NCBI GenBank assembly: GCA_037042185.1
Contig: JAXQJY010000031.1
Coordinates: 1,426,001-1,490,000 of the forward strand
Direction: 5' to 3'
From: Sordariomycetes sp. S80-01Y
Lineage: Eukaryota; Ascomycota; Sordariomycetes
DNA length: 64,000 bases
Part shown: positions 1 through 11,766 of the stretch, in pieces
Numbering within the stretch: position 1 is the first letter of the stretch
Layout of the letters: the number at the start of each line of letters is the position of its first letter
Program-made: the position numbers and the translations under genes
The notes under the pieces: generated by a model
Told to the model about the DNA's origin: nothing
What the model saw: the letters and a program-made list of their open reading frames with translations, nothing else
Databases searched by the model: none

Positions 1-1893
1 GTAATCCCCAGTCAAGCTCCCAATTTGCAGTGCAGCGTCGCTCCTGGCCCAACCATTTGAGTCGCCCACAATAGGGTACTCGATCCATTGAACCAAAGGG
101 TCGACAGGCGCAAGCGGAATTCCCTTCAAGAAATCGGATTGCGAAGTGACCTGCGTTGGAAGTGAAGCTGTAGCAGTATCCTGCCATAGCCACGAGTCAT
201 CCGCTAAGAAACCAGTGTTATACGACACGTTTTGGTTCAGTGGTGCCCTGGCTTCACAAGGATGAGATACGTAGGACCTATTGGCGTATTCTGAGGCGTC
301 TGTCGCAAATTCCTCGATCCGTCTGACGCGGTAGTGGCCAACGCGGTCGGCCTCATAGGTCCAGCCCTCTTTGTTGAGTGCTGTTTCGAGGTTAGTGAGG
401 CAGGTCGTGAGCAGACGTTCATCTGCCCCAACAGCCAGCGCTAGACGGGCAGCGCGCCGGTACGCGCTGATGGCGCTGCGATGGTCACCAGTCTTGTAGC
501 AGTAGTTGCCGAGTTGCATGTCGACGACGGCTAACTGGTCATCCGCGAGAGGGTATTCCTTCACCAAGCTCAGGTGCTCCATGGCTTCCACGTACCGCCC
601 TTCTGCTTCCATACTGGCGCATGACAGGGCAGTCTGTGTGAGCGCCAGCTCAGACAGCCACGCGTGTCTTTGTCCCGAAGCTTCGGCCTTTGCCCGGTAT
701 CTCCCGATCACTGCGTAAGCATCTGCTACTCTTCCCCCCTGGTACAGACAGTCGATATGATCTCCGTATAGTAGTGAAGTTAAGTAGTTCGCGGCCCCTA
801 TCCGTTGTTCCATCATGGGGATCAGCATCGAGTAGAGGCAAAGAGACAGGTCTTGATAGTTTGAGAAGTTGCTTGTGCTGAAGATGTGCCATATGCGAGC
901 CAGCGGATGATATTGCCCAAGCATGATTGGTACAAGATTGCCTAGATAATCCATGACGAGACGCAGAAGGTCTTTCTTGGAATGCCGTTCGAGGTACCAG
1001 AGCAGCGCAACGGTCCGAACCACGGAGAATGGGCTTTCCGCCGCCACGATTTCCCTCAGGGACTCGAACGCTGGGTTGAGCACCTTTTCCACGGATATGT
1101 TGTCTCCCTTCTTCAAACATCGGTTGACCAAACCAAAAGTGGCCATGATGTTCTCGAACAGCTCGTCACTACGGTCACCCGGCACTCTTCCGATGCACGA
1201 GACGTCGTACTGCCATTCCCAAGCAAAGCTGGAAAAGGATCCCTCAACGTAGTCTCTGAGGGAGCGAAGTACTTCATCCACCCGCAATGCTTCAGAAGAT
1301 CCTGGCACCAAACGAGATGGGCTGGGCGGTGGCGTATAACACGAGACCTCGTGAGACGTCTGGATGCTTGGCGACTGGCCTGAGCGAAAGCGGGCGACGA
1401 GTGACGGATTGCGCTTGATGTATCGCTTGATATTGTCGAGACTCACAGGCTGTCCGCGGATAGTGAATTGGGTTGGTTTGCGCTGGGTATCGCGTTCCTG
1501 CTTGAGCAGCATAATGGCAAGAACCTCGTCACTTTTTAACTTCTTGTCGAGTCCCCATTTCCAAATCCGAGACTTGTACATCTTGACTCTACTCGGATCA
1601 GCAATTTCGCGGAACCATGTTGTCAGCGCAACTCACGTGGCTGTAAAGTTGTGCTCATTCTCCATGACTCTCATCACCTCCTTCAGTGACTTCTTCTCAA
1701 GCTGATACAGCTTGGTGATTATAGGCCTCTTGGCCTCCCACTGATCGCTAGGTATCCTCTTTCTGGCCTTCCTTGATTGAATCGCGCTCAGGACATCATC
1801 GGACTCGACCGAAGAAGTCTGTCGCTTGGGGCTAGGAGACGCAGACGGTCCTGTTGCCGGCACTGGCAACTCCGTAATCGCATGGTCGCTCAT
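1..1893 (-). CDS. Clr5-domain protein with helical-repeat (TPR-like) C-terminal half, 3' end beyond the window
   Basis: Two exons on the minus strand, 1637-1893 and 1588 down to the window edge, with a 48-nt intron (GTGAGT donor at 1636, GTAG acceptor at 1589). Exon 2 is one uninterrupted frame of about 529 codons from the acceptor to base 1, so the protein is at least 615 residues and its stop lies outside the window. Residues about 50-105 form a Clr5 domain (W-x2-KRPIITKLY, LKEVMRVME, NFTAT, then KMYKSRIWKWGLDKK across the splice junction), known from the S. pombe heterochromatin factor Clr5 and very common in filamentous fungi. Later parts contain helix-rich repeat-like segments (around WLSELALTQTAL and AISAYRRAARLAL) resembling TPR-type pairs. 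Nuclear, DNA-associated function is an inference from the family. The ATG at 1893 is the first Met ahead of the domain in this frame. Confidence 0.85.
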
Positions 1894-4800
1894 GTTGGAC
1901 AGCGTTCACAATGCGGTCCGGCAGAAGGGGTAAAACAAAAGGGTTAAGCTTGTAGGGCTGAAGCACAGACGGGGCGGGGGTTTGTGCCGAGCTTGAGGAG
2001 GAAGGGCCTTTGGGGAAAGGGACCAAAGATTTGTGACTGAGAAATGGCTTGAGCTCATACGGCGGTGCAGGTACCTGCTGTTGCAGATCAAGCGCGGGCG
2101 CAAGGAGCCTGTGGGAGGCTGCAGGTGAGATGGCGGCGGCACGAGTACAGAAAGAGACTTTGGTCGGCCGATCAACTGACAGACTCGCGAAGCTAAGTGG
2201 TGACAATCTCGAGGTTGGGTCGACTGGAGCTGACTGGAAGGCGGAATATGACACGCTTGGGATGTGCATAGAGAGACCGCAGAGCAAGGGGGCCAACACA
2301 GGTCAAGATGGGCTCCTCCAAGGTGACGTTGACGAGAAATCAAGAATCGCATCTAATTAATAGAGTAGACAAAACCTTCACGCCTGCCTTTCAATGACGA
2401 AAAGTCGGAGTTAGACGTGCTGTCGCCTGCAGGTCCTGAATTGAAGATTGGCTACCCCCTGTCGACCTTCACATCAGACATGGGTGCCATCGACTGCAGA
2501 TTCCCCGAACGGCGGTTTCCTGGCGAGAGCAAATTGATAACCCTGTTCCACAGACAAGGTCGGAGCTCGCGGCTGGTCAGCCCTGTCGGACTTGCTAACC
2601 TGCCATGGCGTTCACGGCCTCGAAACTCGGCGCCTGACCATGGACCGGCCGACAGTACTGATGCAAATTTCAGGACCCTCGCAGTGGTGATTGGTGACTC
2701 AACCAGCCCTTGCAGTCGTCGGCCGTCTGTACAAGCCGTCGTCTTGGTGAATGACGTCCCGAAACTGCGCCGCCCTCCAACGCACTCCGATGTTTTGATC
2801 TCTTAGTGGCTCGCTCACCGCAGACGACATCTCTAGAGCAGACCAAGCACAGGCGCACACTGACTCCAGCCAAGATACGCCCGGCGACCGTGTGGCGTCT
2901 TAGCAGACCAGGACTCAATGTCAGTGCTCTTAGGATAGTACCAAGCTCAATGATGGAATCTGATATAGATGAGACCAGACCCATGGATTGAACATGAGTA
3001 GTTGAGCGTTGGCCCGCGGCCTCTGACTTGTGTGACTCTTGCTCCAGGTATCACCATGCGCTTCTCGATCACGTCACCAAACGCAGATTTCCGCAGACAT
3101 CGAAGGCCTTACTTCGGATGACCTCAAGGGGGTATGTGGTGGGGAGTTGAGATATGACTGTGGGAGGTTGGGGCTTGCTGGGGCGTCCCGCCGACACCCC
3201 GCTGGAGTCCACCCTTCTAAAGAGGGCGACCAGGTCCGCCAGGGTGCATTCGTCGAGGCAACCTCAAGACCTTGGAGGATGTAGGGGCCTTTTCGGGGCC
3301 GACGGTGGTAGCTTCGTGCATACAATGCTGAGGGTCCGAGGACTCATGAGTTTGGATGACACCCACCACCCCCCCTCGGATTCGGCTATTGCCTACTAAC
3401 TCATTGAGAATCCTCAGGACACCTTCTCTGCCACTGTATTGGCCAAGATGGTGAGGGACAAGGTTGTAGCGGCTGAACTTGCCGAAAGCTAATAATAGAA
3501 AACGAAGTGGCCGCTCAGACTTGGCCCGATTGCGGCCCCAGGTTCCCGTCCACAGATTGAATGCCCAGCTTTCCTCGTGCCGCGAATTCGGGATCCGGAG
3601 TGAGTCCGTACGGGAAAAATCACGACGCAGTGCGAGAGGCTGAAGCCAAGCAGCCGATCTATCTCACAGACTGGCTGCCTGGGCAATGCAACGTTGTGAT
3701 CGAAAGCTACGAGTTGGTAACCGTGGACGTCACTGATCTGTGATGCTTCCAAGCCACACTGCCACAATGATCCGCATTGTAAAGAAGCCTGCAGTGCCCT
3801 CATCTCCGCCTTTTTGGGACTCGCAAACTCGATGCTCGATGTTCGCTTGCCTCAAGGGACCGGCTTTATCTGCAGCAGTCCGAGTTCTGTCTGACACGGG
3901 CGCCTTGTCGGGGCAGCAGAGTGTCGATCTCGAGTCACACGGCCAAACTCGAGCAAGCGTAAGGCTGGAAAGGGGTGTAAGCCGGGCTGGCCGTCCCGTT
4001 GTCTCGGGCTTCGGGAGTCGGCGTGCGCCACCGCGTCGAGTTGGGCCTTTGAGCCCGCCTCTTCCTCCGTAAGTCTCTCTTGACTGGAGGACCTCAGCAC
4101 CCAATCTCATCCCCATGTCAAGCATTGCAAGGCCTCTGGAGTCCGATTCATGGTAGTAATATCTTTTGCGGCGTGGACAAATCCATCGCAATCTCTGACT
4201 CCAGGCGGTTGGGCGAAACGCGATTCTCGTGGGCGCTATTTTTGAAGCTGGCCCGCGCTGAATTCTCCACTGTGTGCATCAACTAGCTTGCGCAGGGGCC
4301 TCGCCGACCCTGATCTCCCCGCCACGGGGCTAAGCTTCTCCTGGGTGAAGCAACAGGCCGTGTTACTGATGCGAGTCTAGCACAGAGAGGGATTGAGCTT
4401 GATAGATAGCCACCGCCAGAAGACTCAGCGCGGTGGCCAGAACCTCCAACTGTCTTGCCAGCACCATCGACTGAGCGCTGGAGAACGCTGAGTCGCCAGA
4501 GATAAAGTCAGGACATTCACCACCTCGCAAAAGTCTCCACGTTGTTTCCTTAACGTGAACACCATGGGGTGCTTGACAAGCTGCCTCGGATGCTTCTTTC
4601 GCGAACCGAGATGATTGTCGGCTCGATGTCCCATGGCTCCGCTGTCCTTGTCTGTGTCGCCAGTCATGACCATGGGATAACCCCACAGAGACTGGTGAAA
4701 AAATCGTGCGTCTTGTTGTGCTTTTCCATGTCGGGGACTGAAGAGTCCGTGTGTGCGCATCCATGTGCGCCCATTCTGCCTCGCCAGTATCTTGCTTACC

Positions 4801-5766
4801 GTAGGTCGCTGTTTGCCAGCCTGAGACTCTGATAGGTCTAAGCTCGATTCTTATGGAGCATGTTAGTCTCTGACGTTGGCTTACAACCGGCATGTCCGTT
4901 CAAGGATGAGCTTTCAGCAGTAAAGGCAGAGAGATATCGTTTTCGCACGATGGGTCGTGCTTGAGGGAATCGGGGATCGCTATGCAGCTCACATGTGCTT
5001 GGCGCCCTCTAGGCGTCTTGGTACCTTGCGGTGGCCGACGTGCTGCCTCCCAGCACCGGTGACACCTCAACCCAAGGTCCCATCCTGTACCCTAGCTTCG
5101 CCTGTAGCTGGGCCTGAATATTGACCGAAGGTGGGAGTCTGTTCCCGGTGTTTGGCCTGTATCGGTATGTGATCCACAAGAAGATTCCCAAGGCTGCCAA
5201 CGATGCCCAGCAGATTCGTTACTTCAAGTAAAGTGATACGTACGAAAATGTTTTCCTTTCTGCTCTTCTCCGGATCGAATGATGAGATCAAGCCTCATGT
5301 GCCCCCATCCAAGTAAGGTATCTGACAGTCATTCAAACCCAAGTCCAATTGATTTCGGCCTGGGTCTTGACCAATCAGCCTCGCCAAGTACCAAAAGACC
5401 TCTTGTGATCTTTCTATAGATCTCGCGCAGACAGAAGTTGCAGAATACGGGCCGTTATAGTTGCCTGTCAGAGTTTTGCTTGGACTCAAAGGCCATTTCG
5501 CCCGCGCCCCAGGCAAGCCAACGAGCTTCAACCCCGGCTGTCCTTCGTAGCTTTGCTACGAAGAAAGCTACTAGGGAACACACCCGGCGGAACTATTGTT
5601 CTAGCTCTGGAATCATCGATCAGAAGGACTGCGCACATATCTGTGCCGTTCGTAACATACTGGCGTCGGGTAGCAAGGCTCAGCAGTACGAGGCCGAAGT
5701 CTATAGGCCGAAGATTACGGAGTCTGAGGTTGGAGGTCGTATAAGACTCGGCCTTCAGAGCCCATC
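1894..5766. other. Gene-poor intergenic stretch
   Basis: No reading frame here shows a recognisable domain, a signal peptide or a convincing exon-intron pattern on either strand. The first few hundred bases must hold the promoter and leader of the Clr5 gene to the left. The only structured element I see is the short perfect hairpin at 5543-5563. Short open frames overlap one another in several frames and look like chance. Confidence 0.5.
5543..5563. repeat. Perfect 9-bp inverted repeat with 3-nt loop
   Basis: CTTCGTAGC, a TTT loop, then GCTACGAAG: two perfectly complementary 9-base arms. It lies about 200 bp upstream of the small spliced gene at 5767. No function is assigned; it could be a palindromic binding site, an RNA stem or chance. 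Confidence 0.7.
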
Positions 5767-6222
5767 ATGGCAGCTCCTCAAACACCTTCACTTACACTCT
5801 CTCCGAGATCTACATCGGAGCAGCTTCATTCCCCATCGACATTGCCCTCGATCGAAGCTCCTAGCCCACCAGTTGCGAGAATCGTGAAAGACTGGCGAAG
5901 TCCCGGACATAGGACAGAGCATCTGAAGGTAAGGACTCTAGATCTAGGCTGTTTGTGTCGGAACTGATCTCGCGAATAGATATCCAGGCTCTCCAATATG
6001 GACAGCAGCACCAAGAACACATCGGGTGCATCAGGTGGCAGCTCAAACCAGGATTCCGCTGCTAGTGGCAGTAAGAAGGACGGTGTTATCCTGGATGCCT
6101 TTCTGCCACGTATTGAGTCTCGAGGCCAAAGTCGCCAATTGGCTCCCAAGAAAGATGACGCCAGGCCCAAAGGTCAAGGCAGTTCGTACGTGCAGAACGG
6201 TAGTGCAGGGGATCAAAGCTGA
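5767..6222 (+). CDS. Small hypothetical disordered protein, two exons
   Basis: Proposed model: exons 5767-5928 and 5980-6222 with a 51-nt intron (GTAAGG donor, ATAG acceptor, a CTGAT-like branch site in between). Both exons are in phase 0 and join into a 134-residue frame. The ATG sits in a good context (CATCATGG) and a TATAAGA stands about 25 nt upstream, close for a TATA box to start codon. The protein is rich in Ser, Pro, Gly, Asp and Lys, has no signal peptide or membrane segment, and is predicted by composition to be disordered. I do not recognise a family. Further exons cannot be excluded, and the whole frame could be fortuitous; the clean intron is the main support. Confidence 0.45.
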
Positions 6223-7306
6223 CGAGTCGTAGATGAACCGTGTTATATGAACAGCGTCTGGCGCTTGTCACCAGCAAGTGATGCTGCACACGTTTGACTC
6301 GTAACTTGTGGACTCGAAGACATAACGGAGTCTGCGGGGATTGTTTTCGATGGAGATTTATAGGAGCACTGGGTCGATGTTAGCATTTGCAGGAGTTGCA
6401 GGCTTTGCTTTACGCACACTGAATTGTACGCCCTTTTCGATCGCAACATCTATGGCAATTTGTGTACAATTTTGCCGTTCAAATAAAAGCTTTATACTAC
6501 GTTTCTGTGAAATCCTGCAGATTTTTTGAAGTAGTAAGGACGAAACGTCGCGTTTAGGGCCCTTGGCGTTGGTTGAGGCTTGAGAATCCCAGCGTGGTAG
6601 TGACCCTTGAGACTTGCTTTTACACGCGTTCGTTGGATCGGGGGCAAATTGAAGACAGAGGCACAGAGGTGTCAATTGATGATGTTACGAGAAAGGATCT
6701 GAGGTCGCATATTGTCGGACGCCGACGAAACTTTGCACGCAGCTATTGCCGACTGGCAGTGGTCGCGGCTGCCCCTTGTACCTGCACGTGATACCATTGT
6801 ACATCTAGACGGAACATTAGCTTCATTTAAAGAGCACTGTTGCTCATTGATATCCACAGAGTGGCTCTGTGTTGATTCTAAGTTGAGTCGTTTCCGTCTA
6901 TGAGCGGCCACTCTACCATATTTGTTCGCTCCTTGAGCTAACCCTTATCAAGAACTGACCTCAGTCTTTATGCTTATAATTGCGAGTTAGTCTGTTGGTC
7001 ACAGTTGGTCATCGCGTCTGCGTTTAACCGATCGCTGTGCCGGAGTCCGTTTCCTCACTCCTAGTCGTCCCGCACTTTGACGAGCGAGACAGCAAGCGAG
7101 TCTGATTTTTCATAGCCGAATTGACGAAGCGCATGCACTCGCATGGTTGTGGGACCATCAAAAATTTAAAAGTACCGCATGGCCCTGGAAATTGTGTATA
7201 GTAACAAGGCCCAGCGACCTGCAACGAGAAGAACCAGCTCTAAACACGATTGCAGCCAAAGAACACTCAGAATATCTGTGTCGACGCATTCATTAAACGA
7301 TAAAAG
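6223..7306. other. Intergenic, moderately AT-rich
   Basis: Composition drops in GC compared with the flanks, for example around 6340-6560 and 6800-7000. No supported gene, repeat family or RNA gene was seen. It would contain the 3' region of the small gene at 5767 and the promoter of the candidate at 7307. Confidence 0.4.
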
Positions 7307-7456
7307 ATGCCTGAACAGCCCAAGCCCCATCCCAAGCCCCAAGATCTGCCTCAAGCCAAACCCTGCTCCAAGGGCGGTGGCGGGAGGTCGAACCAATACA
7401 CTACTCCTGTGGGACCCAAGCCACCACCAGGTGGCAGTGGAAGTCAAAGCAAGTGA
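7307..7456 (+). CDS. Candidate 49-residue Pro/Gly-rich small protein
   Basis: An ATG in good context (AAAAGATGC) opens a 49-codon frame ending in TGA. The protein begins MPEQPKPHPKPQ, continues with alternating Pro-Lys and Pro-Gln pairs, then a GGGG stretch and a PPPGGSG tail. The regular Pro-x spacing and Lys/Gln/Gly use look like selected low-complexity coding sequence and not a random frame. There is one cysteine, no signal peptide and no membrane segment. No family is recognised. It may be a stand-alone small gene or the visible exon of a longer one. Confidence 0.4.
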   Translation: MPEQPKPHPKPQDLPQAKPCSKGGGGRSNQYTTPVGPKPPPGGSGSQSK

Positions 7457-9717
7457 CCGCCCGGATATGAGGACTTCCATAAAGGTCCAAATGGAAAAAT
7501 CCTAGATTGAAAGACAAACACCCTATTGAAACGAGGAAGACAAGGTTCATCATGGTGGCTTCCTCGTGGATATGGTTCTGTGGGGGAGCTATGTTTACGG
7601 CAGATAGCCCTGGACATCAAACTAATATAACGTGGGCCTCTCGCGACGCGATTTTGAGCACAAATCCACCAAACCTATGCTTGTCTCGTTCGAATAAAGG
7701 ATCAACGATTCGCTTAGCGCGTGCGGAGTGAGAAGCGACCCTCTCGCAAGAGCTCTGGCCTTTCACAACTGCCTGGTAGTGTATTCAAGCACCAATAGCC
7801 CACAAAGCTTACAAGCAGGGCACAATGAGCTAACCAAATGACGTTCGGCGATAGACATGAGAAAGGCTACAGTGGGACAGATTGAACCATGATGCCAGCG
7901 TTGGCGGAGGGTTCAAAGATGTGCAATCAAGAACCTCCAGTGATTTAGCCTTGGAAAATTCCAGATCAATGAAATGATACCTGGTTTAGTCGAAGGAGCC
8001 TTTCCGAGTCGCAAGTATGCTGTGACGACTGCAGTAGGAAATAAGAATGAGGACTTCGCGCGTAGGTAGCAGTCATGTGGATATAGTATACGGAGGTAGT
8101 TAGTGTGGGCCTGCCAGACACTTGACACCGGGGAGGGTGGATCAGCGTCGCGGGCCATCGGCTTCGGGTCTCAGTTCCGGGCTGCCGCCGCGAACGGCAG
8201 AGCAGCGTCGGCCGTGACCGGTTGGTGGTCCGGAAACAATGACCGTGTTTCTTCCATCATCAACTCGTCACTAAATTTCAGACCAGAGGTAACAGCCGCT
8301 GCTCTCCTCAATGTTTGCGTCATATGTCTCCTTTTCTGATCCTCGATCAGCCGTCGCCAACTGCTTCGAGCCCATCGCAAAGCCACATGTAACATCCCCA
8401 GAGTCGATTGGTCAACTGGCCCAGGCCTTTGGCGCCCTTCGCATCCCTGCGGGCTGAGTCCCTCCCTCGTGTTGTAGGCGTCTACTCAGCGATAGTCTAG
8501 AATTGATGACTGCAGTCGGCGGCTACCTGATTCTCTACCCTTGCAGACGCATTGAGAGCAAATGGTGAGTGCTTGGGACATGTCGTGACAGCTGTGCATC
8601 TGTGCAAGAGCTCGGCTTGCCGAATTGGGACAGACCGAGGGTAGGAACACGGTTCCGAATAGCTTCAAAAAGAGACGACCACCCAAAGTGAGCTATATGC
8701 AGACAAGAACAGATAATTCGCATACTCCGATAATGTCGATGCCTGAGGCTTAGCAGCCCCGTTGCTGTCATGATCATGACGCAAGGGCTTAGGCTTCGCG
8801 TAGGCCTTCTGGTCACATTTGGGCGTTCACATTCCTGTGCAACGACTACGACTAGCCGCCGAAAGTCTAAAGGGAGGGAGCTCTCGAGGAGGCCCAACGA
8901 GAAAGGCAGTGACAAATAAAAGGTCGGGATGGGACGGCGGGCGGCTGCAACGTAATATCTGAAGACCCCACCACTCTTTTGATTATCAGCCTTAACGGTC
9001 GTGATAACAGCTATCGAGACAATTTTCAACGCAATTTGCCGCGAATCCTTGGAACCCTTGGCCAGGAACAGACGGAAGACTGCAGTGTGCAGACTCAACT
9101 GGCGACAACTGAGGTGCGTCGCGTCGAACAGGTGACACAGCCGGTCAGAGTCAGCCTCGCTGGTGAGTCCGTCGACTGTTCTATTGACATGGCAGCGAGT
9201 CTCGACCCGTTGCGACGTTCCAGCCTTTTGGGGTTGGCCGTGCTGGTGTCAGTGGTAGCGCGGGCGCTGCGTGCAGAGGCTAACAGTTGGACGACAGGGG
9301 ACATCCATACAGTCACACATCTGCGCCCCGGTTTTCCGTACCTGCCGCCCGTCGCCCGACTCCCACTGGCAGTCGCTTCCAGGTTCACGACTCCGGACTT
9401 GGACTTCTGACTTTGACCCTTTCCTCTCCACGACAACCTCACCAACCGCCCCGTCCGTCTGGCTGCTGCGTGCTGCCTGGGCATCCAAGCGCCCTCGCAT
9501 GACTCCGCTATAGAGGAGCTCCCGTTACTGCTCGACACGACCGACCTGACTGGCCCCTCCTCTTCCCCGTCGCAGTCGCCTTCGCCGTCGCCGTCGCCGT
9601 CGTTATTGTCCTCCTCCCCCGCGCCGCCACCTTCGCACGGCTTGACAAGCTCGTGTACTGAGCCTCAGTCCGCAACGAGTCGTCATAGCCAAGCAAAGCC
9701 TCGCGTCCGAGTCAACG
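7457..9717. other. Intergenic; last ~300 nt pyrimidine-rich leader of the kinase gene
   Basis: No supported gene on either strand. From about 9400 to 9717 the plus strand is rich in C and T runs, typical of fungal transcription start regions and leaders, and includes the (GCCGTC) tandem repeat at 9584-9602. Confidence 0.5.
9584..9602 (+). repeat. GCCGTC hexanucleotide microsatellite in kinase leader
   Basis: Three tandem copies of GCCGTC plus a final C, in the C/T-rich region about 115 nt upstream of the kinase start codon. Likely within the 5' untranslated region. Confidence 0.7.
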
Positions 9718-11766
9718 ATGAGCAACCCAACTACCACCGTACAACCCAAGTCTGCGCCTCAACATGACTCCCAGTCTGACGACACTCCCGCAAACTACCA
9801 GCCGGTAGCCGACAACTTCGCCCATCCTACCCGTCCCCAGCCCGTCCAATTCCGGTCCAACACCATCGCGCCCTCTCCACCTCCCCAGAGCGGCAGCGCA
9901 ACTCCTGACTTGATGGACGCCGACAAGCCGAGCGAGTCTGCAGCCCTGCGGATATCCACCGACGTTGCGCCCTCGAGCATCCCTCCACAGCGAAACGGCT
10001 CACTGAAGTCTGTTCTCAACAAGAAGCCCTCCTCCAGTAACCTCCAGCCTGGCGTGTCAAGGACCCCGAGTTTCAAAACTGCCCTGAGCCAAGCATTGGG
10101 TGGCGGTTCAGGATCAGCTGCCAGCAGCGTCGTGGGAAGCCCTATAATATCAGCCATGGGCGACATGACCCCTCTCCCGAGCCCCCTGATGTCCGCTGAT
10201 TCACCGGGACCGTGGAAGAAGTTGATAACAGGCACCCCGCCCAAGTCGCGGGACCGATTGGGAAGTGTAGGCGAGGACTCAGTGCTCGGTACTAGTCCTG
10301 CCAACGAGCATTCGCTTGACCCGGCTTCAGCATCTGTTCCCCGTCGTAAACTCTATACGCTGGAGCAGCACGAATCGTCCTCTTCGTCGGCCATGACCTC
10401 GCATTCGCAAACGGCGCAACAACACACACGTAACCGTAGCGCGAGCGAGTACGCACCGGATCCCATGGCTATCCCTAAGCGACATATCACGGTCTCGGGG
10501 TCTCACGCGCATGCCAATGTCGAGTCGGTCAAACCCCCGGAACCGCACATCAGAAGAGAAATAAACCTAGCCGAGCAGCGCGGTCTTACGCCTACGGTCA
10601 CGAAGCCTCCTACGCCTCCACCTAGCGAGTCGAGCAAGGTATCAACCGACAGCGCCAGACCAGAACAGCAACGTGTAGAACTCTACGAAGCTCGGGATCG
10701 CAAAGACCGAAAGAAGAGGCGCTGGAGGGCTCTGCGATGCTTAGGACAAGGAACATTCAGTCAAGTCATGTTGGCCACCAGCCAGATCACTCCCAGCGAG
10801 GATGAATCTGCCGAGTGTCTTCCCGAAAGGAAGACGCTTGTCGCTGTCAAAATTTGCGAACATGGACCCCGAGGAGGCGCGAGTGAGGATCGTATCGAGA
10901 TGAGTTTGAAGCGCGAACTTGAGATCCTCCAGAGCATACATCATCCAAGCCTGGTCGATCTCAAGGCTTTTAGTATAGAGCCTACACGCGCTATCTTGGT
11001 CCTCACCTACTCACCAGGAGGCGATTTATTTGATGTGGCAACTGCCCATCGCTCGTTACTTACTCCGCCCCTGATGCGTCGTGTCTTCGCTGAACTGGTA
11101 GGCGCAACGCAGTACCTGCACCAACAGCACATCGTCCACCGTGACATTAAGCTCGAGAGTAGGTCACCTCCTCACCTCACGATAGCCGTACTGACTGTCC
11201 TAGATGTTCTCGTCAATCTTACCCCCACCGAGCTCGCCGACCCAACCGTTGACTGGACTTCTTATCCTAATTCCGTGATCACACTCGCCGATCTCGGTCT
11301 GTCGAGACGAATCACCTCGGACGAAAAGCTGGAAACACGGTGTGGAAGCGAAGATTACGCAGCCCCGGAAGTGATCATGGGCCAGCCCTATGACGGACGT
11401 AGCACTGATGCTTGGTCCCTGGGAGTCTTGCTCTACGCATTATTGGAAGCCCGACTGCCATTCGACCCCCACCCAGGGATGAGTGACGCGCATAGGATGA
11501 GAAGTAGAACCAGTCACCGGATTGCGAGGGTTGAGTGGCGATGGGTTGAGTATGCCGGTGATGACGGAGACCACGAGGGCGACGAGAGGAAGTTCGAGGA
11601 AAAGGGACTGAAAGGAGCTATGGAGATCACAGAGGGGCTGTTAAAGAGAGCCCGGAGTCGCTGGACGATGGACAAAGTTCAGGCTCATCCATGGGTTCAA
11701 GATGCGATTCGGGTCGAGGGCGGCCTGAAATTTTGGGAGGAACAGGTGGGACAAGAGGTTGACTGA
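9718..11766 (+). CDS. Serine/threonine protein kinase with long disordered N-terminus
   Basis: Best model: exons 9718-11158 and 11204-11766, 667 residues. Residues 1-330 are low-complexity Ser/Pro/Thr. The kinase domain follows: Gly-loop GQGTFSQV near 343-350, VAVK lysine at 378, HRDIK at 474-478, DLG (a variant of DFG) at 510-512, then AAPE and a D-x-W-SLGVLLY helix. The unspliced frame is open through the intron, but reads HRDIKLES followed by 15 foreign residues. Removing a 45-nt GT-AG intron (11159-11203, with CTGAC branch site) restores HRDIKLENVLVNL, the canonical catalytic loop with its metal-binding Asn. Fungal kinases of this layout exist, but I cannot name an orthologue. The catalytic residues are complete, so an active kinase is expected. 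Confidence 0.9.
   Translation: MSNPTTTVQPKSAPQHDSQSDDTPANYQPVADNFAHPTRPQPVQFRSNTIAPSPPPQSGSATPDLMDADKPSESAALRISTDVAPSSIPPQRNGSLKSVLNKKPSSSNLQPGVSRTPSFKTALSQALGGGSGSAASSVVGSPIISAMGDMTPLPSPLMSADSPGPWKKLITGTPPKSRDRLGSVGEDSVLGTSPANEHSLDPASASVPRRKLYTLEQHESSSSSAMTSHSQTAQQHTRNRSASEYAPDPMAIPKRHITVSGSHAHANVESVKPPEPHIRREINLAEQRGLTPTVTKPPTPPPSESSKVSTDSARPEQQRVELYEARDRKDRKKRRWRALRCLGQGTFSQVMLATSQITPSEDESAECLPERKTLVAVKICEHGPRGGASEDRIEMSLKRELEILQSIHHPSLVDLKAFSIEPTRAILVLTYSPGGDLFDVATAHRSLLTPPLMRRVFAELVGATQYLHQQHIVHRDIKLESRSPPHLTIAVLTVLDVLVNLTPTELADPTVDWTSYPNSVITLADLGLSRRITSDEKLETRCGSEDYAAPEVIMGQPYDGRSTDAWSLGVLLYALLEARLPFDPHPGMSDAHRMRSRTSHRIARVEWRWVEYAGDDGDHEGDERKFEEKGLKGAMEITEGLLKRARSRWTMDKVQAHPWVQDAIRVEGGLKFWEEQVGQEVD

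Noticed and set aside
650-1120. 156-codon minus-strand frame
   Set aside because: Overlaps exon 2 of the Clr5 gene in another frame; the Clr5 frame runs without a stop through the whole region.
1906-2352. Minus-strand frames of about 150 codons upstream of the Clr5 start
   Set aside because: Two frames open over the same bases, composition of a C/T-rich leader; more likely 5' untranslated sequence.
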